Assembly (NCBI GenBank): GCA_910578745.1
Contig: CAJTSN010000019.1
Coordinates: 1-19,021 of the forward strand
Origin: an uncultured Bacilli bacterium
GTDB taxonomy: Bacteria > Bacillota_I > Bacilli_A > RF39 > UBA660
DNA length: 19,021 nt
Direction of reading: 5' to 3'
Positions within the stretch are counted from its first letter, which is position 1, and each line of letters opens with the position of its first letter. This document shows, in pieces, positions 6,199 to 13,700 of this stretch. A program made the position numbers and the translations under genes. The notes under the pieces were generated by a model. The model was given only the letters and a program-made list of their open reading frames with translations. It ran no database searches and was not told the DNA's origin.

Positions 6199-6255
6199 TT
6201 ATTTTTGGATTTTTCGGTATCCCCCATGGCCTGGATCTATCACTATTTTTGCCAT
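6199..6255 (-). pseudogene. N-acetylmuramoyl-L-alanine amidase, 5' stub
   Basis: A textbook ribosome binding site AAGGAGG, 6 nt before ATG, opens a reading frame MAKIVIDPGHGG that is the conserved start of Amidase_3 zinc amidases, including the metal-ligand His of DPGHGG. After residue 12 the family sequence (normally a D-P-G-A type continuation) is lost, and the frame ends at TAA after 18 codons (YRKIQK). The rest of the roughly 170-250 aa enzyme is absent downstream, where the promoter of the nuclease-like gene begins within about 75 nt. This is a cut-off gene start, best explained by insertion of, or deletion next to, the mobile element. Confidence 0.75.
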
Positions 6256-7100
6256 ATAATCCCTCCTTGCAATATCTTATGATTAAGAATTGATTAGGTG
6301 ATTATAATATACCATTCTCTCCTATTATCTATAAGTGAATATATCACCAATAATAAGATTATTCTAATCAGCAAACAAAACCAAGTTTTATTTTAAAAAA
6401 TCCATGCTGACTATTCATAGAACACAAAACTTTCTAAAGAAAAATTACAATAAACCTATATCTATGACTGACCCACGAAAATACTTTTCAAAAAATGTCT
6501 TCTTTCCCTAATCATACAATATTTCTTTGCATCAATTTTGAAAAAAAATACAAATTTAAATAACTTGTCCCTCTTTCACTAGAATTAAATCTTACTTCAC
6601 ACTCAATCTTTGCTAATCAAGCAATCACCTTATTTCCTTAAGAAACGTAAATGAAAACTTTATAAATCGAAGCTTTTTATAAATTATAGTGATAACAATA
6701 CCATACTTTTTAGTCATATTGACGCCCTCCCCTCTATTTTGGACTTATATACTTTAAAAATCATACTTCCGTATTTTTCACTTCAAATTTACCTCTTTAA
6801 ACCCATGTATCATAAAAATATGTACATTCACACAATACAATATTTCTTTCCTAAACATAAACCCATCCTTCCCACTCCAGTACCTCCCTTCCCATAAATC
6901 ATCTTAAGAAAAAAAGTTAAATTCTAATATTCTCCAATTTCTTTTTCTATTTATTGTCTTATCGTAAATGAAGTGTATGCGTATATTTTCTAGTGATGTT
7001 TAAAATCACTAAACACATTATTACACAAATTCGTTTTACAAACCCGACTTATCATGTCGGATAAAAAAGCCTTATCTTTCAATAGTTTCTTAAATTTATA
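6256..7100. other. Gene-poor decayed intergenic region
   Basis: About 850 bp between the amidase stub and the terminator of the peptidase/RM operon. I find no ORF of convincing length on either strand. Visible items are a TATAAT on the minus strand at 6301-6306, probably the old amidase promoter; a short minus-strand ORF with a purine-rich leader (6717-6625); a 7-bp inverted repeat TAGTGAT/ATCACTA (6991-6997 and 7005-7011); and a CCGAC/GTCGG hairpin (7044-7060). The composition is very AT-rich, consistent with erosion. Confidence 0.6.
6625..6717 (-). CDS. Doubtful 30-codon ORF
   Basis: ATG at 6717 is preceded by GAGGGGAGGG, a ribosome-binding-like sequence, and encodes MTKKYGIVITIIYKKLRFIK and ten further residues before TGA. 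It is basic and hydrophobic, like a small membrane peptide or the truncated start of a longer protein. No family is recognised. It may be another gene stub in this eroded region. Confidence 0.25.
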   Translation of the reverse strand: MTKKYGIVITIIYKKLRFIKFSFTFLKEIR

Positions 7101-7125
7101 CAAAAAAATAGACCCAAAATGGGTC
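7101..7125 (-). terminator. Terminator of the RM/peptidase operon
   Basis: On the minus strand GACCC-ATTTT-GGGTC (7125-7111) is followed by TATTTTTTT. It lies about 45 nt after the ImmA/IrrE stop and closes the hsdMSR-peptidase operon. Confidence 0.85.
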
Positions 7126-7171
7126 ATAATCCGACTTATTGTATCCTATAAATTTCATTATTTTCATTTTA

Positions 7172-8722
7172 TTATCGAATAATACTTCCAAGCGGTTGCA
7201 ATTTATTTTTTTCAAGCAAAATATTAAAATCATCTATCGTTAATCCTAGAGGAAAACAGTCTAATATTTTTATATATGACCTGTCAGGTTCTTTATAGCG
7301 ATCTAATTTTTTCACTGATTTTTCATCAAATAATCTTTGAACAAGATAAGATTTTAACCCGAGTCCAACGCAAATAGCCATCAATGTTTCCTTTTCCATA
7401 TTATTCATGCCATTTCTTTTTATTCTAGAATAATAGTCATTATTTAATAATGTCTTATGATTAAACTTCGTTGGAGAATTCCAATTTTTCTTTTCCATCA
7501 TAAAGGTAATGACCTCACATAAAGTTTTATCTGGATCGGTTAAAATTTTAACTAGCTCTTTTTCTTCCTCTACATCATCTACAAAGATTGTATCAGCTGC
7601 CGCTTGATAGGCTTCTTCCAATTCCTTTACTTGCAAATTTTGAAATTCAGGACTAAACATATAGAAAGTTTTAGTAGAACACTCACCTCTATATAAAATT
7701 CCACAAGCAATTTCCTCTTTATAGAATTCATTATATTGTATTTTTCGAATATTGAGAACACATTTCTTTAAATTGGCCTTTGCTTTTTTTGTCAGTTTTA
7801 ATATACCATCATCATTTCTAATATATCCCTTAAACGGTAAAACAAAGTAACCCTCAACAAATAGAAAATTATTCGCATGAATCCATTGTCTTAAAGAGGA
7901 ACTATTTTCTATTAATTTATAAGCTTCAACAACAGATAATTTTGAATACGCTTCCACACAATCATCATCGTAAATAAGGTCAAAATCATCATACTGATTT
8001 ATTTTTTCCTCTAAACCAACCTCTAATAATCTAAGTTTGACTGATAATTTAGAAACGATGAAAAACATACTCAATTTTTTTATAAGCTCTTCACAACTTT
8101 GGATACTTTTATCATTCATAAGTTCTTCCGCTTTTTTCTTAAACATGCCTTTTGGCATTAATATTCTTGGTGCTAATTTGTTTGCTTGCCATTCAAGCCA
8201 TCGAATTTCATTTTCTTTTGTTTTTGATTTTTCGTTAGGCTCAAAGTATATCTGTGACTGTCTGCACATAATAGGAGTTATAGAATATATGAAATCCTCG
8301 TTAAAGTTGTTCTTTAATCTTAATATATCAAAATAAACTTTATCTTTTTCCCAATGTATCATTTCATGTAGTAAAGTGTTCCTTTTTTGTCCTTCACCAA
8401 ATAGAGCTTCTGATTTGGGATCGATTATGATATTTCCTTCTTGAAAATGTTCCTTGTGAACTCCATCTTCATCGAAAACTTCAATATCACATGCAAACAT
8501 TGTACAACAACCAAAAATATCTAAATTCTTAGAAAGAGATCTCTCTAGCACATGAAGTCCCATTTTCTTTAATATGTCTGTTACAGGAAGTGGCATGGGC
8601 CTTTCTAAAGCTTCTTTACAATACTTACTTAAAAACTTTGTTGCATAATCATCTAATCGATTCCTACCTATAACCAAAGCTCCATTTTTTTTAATATCAT
8701 ATACATCATCAAACGTTATCAT
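7172..8722 (-). CDS. ImmA/IrrE-family metallopeptidase with C-terminal HTH-like domain
   Basis: Zinc peptidase of the family that cleaves repressors (ImmA of ICEBs1, IrrE/PprI of Deinococcus). The catalytic HEMIH is at residues 119-123, and EWQANKLA at about 177-184 supplies the third ligand glutamate with the family's typical E-x-x-A-N pattern. At 516 aa it is much longer than ImmA (about 170 aa). The C-terminal part, about residues 395-490, contains TKFNHKTLLNNDYYSRIKRN and ETLMAICVGLGL, which resembles an XRE-type helix-turn-helix. I start at ATG 8722, preceded by GGAG at a 6-nt spacing; the in-frame GTG at 8734 is part of that site region. It overlaps the previous gene by 14 nt, so the two are translationally coupled. 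The substrate is unknown; a repressor or the RM system itself are candidates by context. Confidence 0.85.
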   Translation of the reverse strand: MITFDDVYDIKKNGALVIGRNRLDDYATKFLSKYCKEALERPMPLPVTDILKKMGLHVLERSLSKNLDIFGCCTMFACDIEVFDEDGVHKEHFQEGNIIIDPKSEALFGEGQKRNTLLHEMIHWEKDKVYFDILRLKNNFNEDFIYSITPIMCRQSQIYFEPNEKSKTKENEIRWLEWQANKLAPRILMPKGMFKKKAEELMNDKSIQSCEELIKKLSMFFIVSKLSVKLRLLEVGLEEKINQYDDFDLIYDDDCVEAYSKLSVVEAYKLIENSSSLRQWIHANNFLFVEGYFVLPFKGYIRNDDGILKLTKKAKANLKKCVLNIRKIQYNEFYKEEIACGILYRGECSTKTFYMFSPEFQNLQVKELEEAYQAAADTIFVDDVEEEKELVKILTDPDKTLCEVITFMMEKKNWNSPTKFNHKTLLNNDYYSRIKRNGMNNMEKETLMAICVGLGLKSYLVQRLFDEKSVKKLDRYKEPDRSYIKILDCFPLGLTIDDFNILLEKNKLQPLGSIIR

Positions 8723-9449
8723 TTTCCACTCCACTTTTCATAGATTCAAGAGGCATTGTATCTAAACTGTTTTTTACATCCCTGTAAGTAGGATATAATT
8801 TTTCCATTAAAGAATAAAACATATCCGTATGATTTCTCTCAATGAAATGAATCAATTCATGGAAGAGCACATATTCTAAACACTCTATAGGTTTCTTTGC
8901 AAGTTGCAAATTAATCCATATCGTTTTTTTATCAATATTACACGAACCCCACTTCGTCTTCATATTCTTTATTTTATATTCATTCCCATATATCCTTGCT
9001 TTTTCTTCACAACTTGGGATAACACTTTCTAAAACTCGAACCAATTCTTTTCTATACCAATTATTCATCAGTCGTTCTCTACTTTCTCTACTGGTATCTT
9101 CTGGTATAGTCATTATAAGTTTTGTAGGTGTTTTTACAATGTTCGATTTACCATCTTGATGAATCACTTGTAAGCGATATAATTTTCCCCATACATAATG
9201 CGATTCGCCTGAAACATACTCTCTCTTACTTTGACGTTCCTGTTTTTTCATTTTTGATTTTACCTTTATTATCTCAGACATTCTTTTAAGTAAAAAAAGG
9301 CGAATCTCTTCATCTTCAACAGATATAGGCGCAGTCACTTCTACATCTCCTTCTGGGGGAATGACTTTAATATACAAGTTTTTTAAGTTCTTCTTCCTTT
9401 TTATTTTGACAGAAAAATCACCTACTACCATTTTATCGCTTTTCTCCAT
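8709..9449 (-). CDS. YgjP/SprT-like (DUF45, M48-type) zinc metallopeptidase
   Basis: A 246-residue protein with the DUF45/YgjP layout: a beta-rich N-terminal half, then the WGSC motif (167-170), then the zinc site HELIH (197-201) followed by NHTDMF with His207. No signal peptide or membrane segment is visible, so it is cytosolic. GAGAGG lies 8 nt before ATG. The gene sits 65 nt downstream of hsdR and overlaps the ImmA/IrrE gene. Proteins of this family are very often encoded directly after hsdR in type I restriction loci, which is family knowledge; their substrate is not established. The gap upstream holds an AATATC/GATATT hairpin without a T-tract. Confidence 0.9.
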   Translation of the reverse strand: MEKSDKMVVGDFSVKIKRKKNLKNLYIKVIPPEGDVEVTAPISVEDEEIRLFLLKRMSEIIKVKSKMKKQERQSKREYVSGESHYVWGKLYRLQVIHQDGKSNIVKTPTKLIMTIPEDTSRESRERLMNNWYRKELVRVLESVIPSCEEKARIYGNEYKIKNMKTKWGSCNIDKKTIWINLQLAKKPIECLEYVLFHELIHFIERNHTDMFYSLMEKLYPTYRDVKNSLDTMPLESMKSGVENDNV

Positions 9450-9514
9450 ATTTATTACCTCTCACTTACTCGTTTCTAATAGTAATATCACGCGATATTT
9501 ATTTACAATTTTCT

Positions 9515-12500
9515 TTATACATCATATTCTTTCATTTTCTCAATTAAATCATAAATCTCTTTTGTTTTTTCTACTGCATCCTTCGAATCATAAACGGACT
9601 TTAGAGTATTATATATTGCCTGTCTTATTCTTTGTTGCTTTTGATAATTGTTCCTCCAACCCGGCTGCCTTGCCTGATTGATAGCTTCATCTAATCGAAT
9701 AGCAAGATCGGTATCTTTATTTAGAAAATCATATAAAGCGATTTTACTATAACTTGACTTTATCTCATCAGGGTAGAGCTCATTTGTTTCTGGTTTTACA
9801 ACCATCTTTGCCAGTTCCACCACTTGCTTTAAATATTCCTCATAACTTAATTTATCCATCTTACGACGTAAAATAATGGCTTGTAACATTTTAGATAATT
9901 TATCATAGTAAATTGTACTTGAATCTCTTTTTTTTACAATTTCATATTTTATATTGTTTTCAATGATTTCTGCCTTCATTGTATCATTACCTGGAAGTGC
10001 ATTTACTAATTCTATTGGTGTCGTGGTAGAATTATCGATAAGAAGTTCTACTAAAGTCATGTCCTCTAAATTACTGAGCACTTTTGAATCTTCCGCTTTG
10101 ATATAAGTATCTAGAATATACCGCATATCTAACTCATAAGGTTTTAAATCAATATAATCATTACTTGCTAATTTAATCATTAATTTTATTTGATTATAAT
10201 CAGCTATATTTTTTCTCAATTGATTTATCTCCTCTTCAGAATAGCCATAGTTCGAAGAAAGCTTGTCACAACAAGAAGCAAAACTACGAGTGATAGAAGA
10301 TACCAATTTATAGAGAATATCTCTACGATTCACACTTTCATGTTCTTCTATTTCATTACAGAAATACTCTATATAATGAGCATCACTATTTGGTTCTGGG
10401 ATATTTGAAAGCAAATCATTTAAAGCTTTTAGCGACCCTTCCATTTCTGCCCTTGCTTCATCATAGCGGTTCTTGATTAAGCCCTCAATATCTTCCTTAT
10501 CATATTTATCAAAGGCATTTGATGTATAATCAAAAATAGCCGTTTGTAAATTACGAAATAAATCCATATAATCCACGATATAACCATATTTTTTGTCTTC
10601 TCCATCTGGTCTATTTACACGACATATTGCTTGAAATAAATCATGATCTCTCATCATTTTATCAATATATAAATAGGTAGCACTCGGAGCATCAAAACCA
10701 GTAAGCAACTTCTCAACTACAATAAGTAACTTCATACTTGCAGGTTCTTCTTTAAATAACCTTTTTGCTTCCTGTTCATAATCTTCTACACTTTTTCCAT
10801 TTAATATTTTTTTATAAGTATTTTCTTTAAACTCTGCCTCACTTTCCACAGAGTTATCGTAACTTGCTGTTCTCACATTCTCTTTTTTGGGACTATAAGA
10901 AGTAATAACAGCACATTTCGTAAATCCACTCGCTGTAAAAATTTCCCAATACCTGCAAGCATTTAAAATACCATCTGCCACCAAAATGGCAGTCCCTCTT
11001 TCAGTGGATAATCTGGGTTTTACTTCCATATCAAATAAAATATCCTGTGCGATTTTCTCTAATCTTTGTTTAGAACTATATAACTTTTTGGTAGACGCCC
11101 ATCTTTGTTTCAATCGATTTTTAGCATAATCGGTCAAACCACGTGTTTTACTTTCAAACCATAAATCCACTTTTTCTTTACTTGATAAATCTTGATCTAT
11201 ATCTCTTGCTTCATATTTCAAATCTAGAATCACGCCATCTTCTACACCTTCATTATATTTATAAGTATGAATGTAGGGTCCAAAAATTTCAATACTTGTT
11301 TTCTTATCCGATTTTAGTAGAGGTGTCCCTGTAAATCCTATCAAAATAGCTTCTGGCATGAGGGTTTTAACGGCATCATGTAGTTTACCAGAATTTGTAC
11401 GATGACATTCATCAATAAAAGCAATTATGTTTCCTTTCGCCATAAAACCGGGTTCAAGTCCTCTTAATAACTCTTCTCTATACTTTTCAAGATCAACATC
11501 TTTACCTGCATGATGACCATATTTATGAATTAAAGAACAAATAATCGATTCTTCTGATTTATTTAAAACTTTTCTTAAGTCTTCACCACTTTTGGTTCTA
11601 TATACTTTTTGATCCACTTTTATAAATAAACTTTCTATTTGATCATCTAATTCTTCACGATCGGTAATGATTACAACACGACTATTGTCTATATTTTCAA
11701 TAATCCATTTTGTTAACCATACCATAATTAATGATTTCCCAGAACCTTGTGTATTCCAAATGATGCCACCATTTCCTTCAAGGATTCTTCTTCTAGCAGC
11801 AAGATTTGCGAAATATTGATTATGTCTTGGAACCTTTTTTATACCTGCATCAAAAATAATAAAATCATGAAGAATGGATAAAAGTCTTTCTTTATGACAA
11901 AATGATAAAATGCCATCTCTTAAACGATTTTTTTCTTCTTCTTGTAGATTACGAATGGTCTTTGATAAATCATCAATCGCCTTCTTATCTTCTTTCCATT
12001 TTAAATAATACTTTTGTGGTGTTTTGATGGTTCCATAATAAAGACCTTCTGATTCATTTCCTGCAAATAAAAGTTGGGCGGTACTAAAGAAATTTTGAAT
12101 ATTTTCTTTTTTCTGGTTTGTTAGTTGTTGCCGTATTCCTTTACCAATATTTACACTCGATTTTTTTAATTCAAAAATGCCTACAGCTATACCATTTATA
12201 TATATGACAACATCTACCCTTTTTTCGATGTTTTGGTCATCTCCTAAAACGGATACTTCTTCTGCAACATAAAAATCGTTTTCTTCTAAATGATCCCAAG
12301 CAATGTAATGAACCGTTATGCGCTTATTTTGACTATCTTTTACTCCTTGAAGACCATATCTTAAAAGAGTATAAACTTCTCTATTTATTTGATATAAACT
12401 ATTTACTTGATCTTTTGTACTTATAACTAGTTCCTTTACCGCCCGTTCGATTACATCATCACTATAGCCACGTTCTTTAAGGTTTTTTCTCAATAAATCC

Positions 12501-12616
12501 TCTTTAACAGGGGTATTCTTCTTTCCTTTTAAATTGCCTAAGTTTACATAACCTAATTCTTCTAGCCAATGTAAAACTCTCTTTTGTATCTTTATTTCTG
12601 CATCAACTGTAGCCAT
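9515..12616 (-). CDS. hsdR: Type I restriction enzyme, R (endonuclease/translocase) subunit
   Basis: ATP-driven DNA translocase and nuclease that cuts unmethylated DNA at a distance from the HsdMS recognition site. The N-terminal HSDR_N nuclease has RVDVVIYI (Asp135) and GIFELKK (Glu149, Lys151), a PD-(D/E)XK site. The superfamily 2 motor follows: Walker A QGSGKS at 290-295, DECH at 402-405, TGTP at 429-432, and motif VI QAICRVNRP about residue 690. The C-terminal 350 residues are helical and are expected to bind HsdM. At 1033 aa the length is normal. AGGAGGT lies 7 nt before ATG, 10 nt after the hsdS stop. All key residues are present, so it appears functional. Confidence 0.97.
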   Translation of the reverse strand: MATVDAEIKIQKRVLHWLEELGYVNLGNLKGKKNTPVKEDLLRKNLKERGYSDDVIERAVKELVISTKDQVNSLYQINREVYTLLRYGLQGVKDSQNKRITVHYIAWDHLEENDFYVAEEVSVLGDDQNIEKRVDVVIYINGIAVGIFELKKSSVNIGKGIRQQLTNQKKENIQNFFSTAQLLFAGNESEGLYYGTIKTPQKYYLKWKEDKKAIDDLSKTIRNLQEEEKNRLRDGILSFCHKERLLSILHDFIIFDAGIKKVPRHNQYFANLAARRRILEGNGGIIWNTQGSGKSLIMVWLTKWIIENIDNSRVVIITDREELDDQIESLFIKVDQKVYRTKSGEDLRKVLNKSEESIICSLIHKYGHHAGKDVDLEKYREELLRGLEPGFMAKGNIIAFIDECHRTNSGKLHDAVKTLMPEAILIGFTGTPLLKSDKKTSIEIFGPYIHTYKYNEGVEDGVILDLKYEARDIDQDLSSKEKVDLWFESKTRGLTDYAKNRLKQRWASTKKLYSSKQRLEKIAQDILFDMEVKPRLSTERGTAILVADGILNACRYWEIFTASGFTKCAVITSYSPKKENVRTASYDNSVESEAEFKENTYKKILNGKSVEDYEQEAKRLFKEEPASMKLLIVVEKLLTGFDAPSATYLYIDKMMRDHDLFQAICRVNRPDGEDKKYGYIVDYMDLFRNLQTAIFDYTSNAFDKYDKEDIEGLIKNRYDEARAEMEGSLKALNDLLSNIPEPNSDAHYIEYFCNEIEEHESVNRRDILYKLVSSITRSFASCCDKLSSNYGYSEEEINQLRKNIADYNQIKLMIKLASNDYIDLKPYELDMRYILDTYIKAEDSKVLSNLEDMTLVELLIDNSTTTPIELVNALPGNDTMKAEIIENNIKYEIVKKRDSSTIYYDKLSKMLQAIILRRKMDKLSYEEYLKQVVELAKMVVKPETNELYPDEIKSSYSKIALYDFLNKDTDLAIRLDEAINQARQPGWRNNYQKQQRIRQAIYNTLKSVYDSKDAVEKTKEIYDLIEKMKEYDV

Positions 12617-12626
12617 ATTTTACCTC

Positions 12627-13700
12627 CTATATTGTTAAACAAAATTGACCCATAAGCAATTCTTCCATTGCTCCTTCTTTTATTTGTTTTATTTTATCAA
12701 ATTCTTTTTCTAATAACCTAATTTCATCTTCCATTGCTTTTAAAACCTCAGCAACTGCCTGTTGTTCTTCATAAGGAGGAACAAATACTTTATATTTTGC
12801 AAACTGAGAAATCCAGTGTCTTTCATGCGTTTCAACTTCATAACTCAATCTTTTCAATAAATTATACATAAAATAGATATTATTTTCATTATCACTCAAA
12901 GTTAGTAATTTCATTGCAGAACTTTTCACTTTAAATGGAAAATCAGCAAACTGAACGGAAGTTGTAAAATCATCAAATAGAAGAATCGGATTTTCTTTAG
13001 AAGCCCTTTTTATTCCAAAGTTTTCATGGGTGTATCCTAAAATAAAACTCTGTCCTGCGGTAAGCACAGGTATTTTAAATTCATTACTATATTTTGTGCT
13101 TTTGACGATATAATTTTGAGGTTGCTCATATTTTAAAAGATTTCCAAGACTCTCTTCTTTCCATTCACCATGAAATCCATCTAGTCTAATTTTCCCATTC
13201 ATCAAATCTTCTAAAGCTCCATCCCTGATTGCCTTCTTCTTTTCGATTAATCGAGTAAGATTATCCATATGCCTATCAAATATACCCAAAATGTGAGCGA
13301 TTTCCTTTTGTTCTTTCAAAGAGGGAACATATATATGAAACGTATCGAAATCACTGACGGATAAAAAAGGTTGTCCTCCTTTTAAATAGTTCTCAAGCTT
13401 TAAAAATTGCAATTGATAATATAAATAATGTTTATCCACAATATTGTCATTTGCCTTACATATCGTTCCATTATAAGTAACATAATGTTTGCCTTCTGCC
13501 CACACCACAACTCCAGCACTGCCAATGTGTCCAATAATTGGAGTATCTTCATTGTTATATTTTGATGTATAGCCAACGATGCCATTACATCCATAAACTG
13601 GGTACTTGCCCCCATCACTTGGGATTGTATTTCCTATTCCATACTTGAATGTTGCTACTTCCTTTAACATTCTTTTTTTTATCTGTGTTGGATTTACCAT
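12627..13700 (-). CDS. hsdS: Type I restriction enzyme, S (specificity) subunit
   Basis: Chooses the DNA target for both methylation and cleavage. Two target-recognition domains are visible (about residues 8-140 and 180-320), each followed by a conserved helix. The first is LKEQKEIAHILGIFD...ALEDLMNGKIRL (about 128-173) and the second is YEEQQAVAEVLKAME...AMEELLMGQFCL (about 310-355). These are clearly related copies, as expected for HsdS. The 357-aa length is at the short end of the usual range, but both halves are complete. The start ATG overlaps the hsdM stop by 7 nt and the AAAGGAT site lies in hsdM. No second hsdS, invertase or inverted TRD repeat is seen, so no phase-variable shuffling is indicated here. 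The target sequence cannot be read from the protein. Confidence 0.95.
   Translation of the reverse strand: MVNPTQIKKRMLKEVATFKYGIGNTIPSDGGKYPVYGCNGIVGYTSKYNNEDTPIIGHIGSAGVVVWAEGKHYVTYNGTICKANDNIVDKHYLYYQLQFLKLENYLKGGQPFLSVSDFDTFHIYVPSLKEQKEIAHILGIFDRHMDNLTRLIEKKKAIRDGALEDLMNGKIRLDGFHGEWKEESLGNLLKYEQPQNYIVKSTKYSNEFKIPVLTAGQSFILGYTHENFGIKRASKENPILLFDDFTTSVQFADFPFKVKSSAMKLLTLSDNENNIYFMYNLLKRLSYEVETHERHWISQFAKYKVFVPPYEEQQAVAEVLKAMEDEIRLLEKEFDKIKQIKEGAMEELLMGQFCLTI

Noticed and set aside
13400..13618. Second minus-strand ORF inside hsdS
   Set aside because: Out-of-frame shadow of hsdS, whose own frame is complete and carries the family motifs.
12627..13700. Phase-variable hsdS shuffling locus
   Set aside because: Only one hsdS, no recombinase and no inverted TRD copies in the window.
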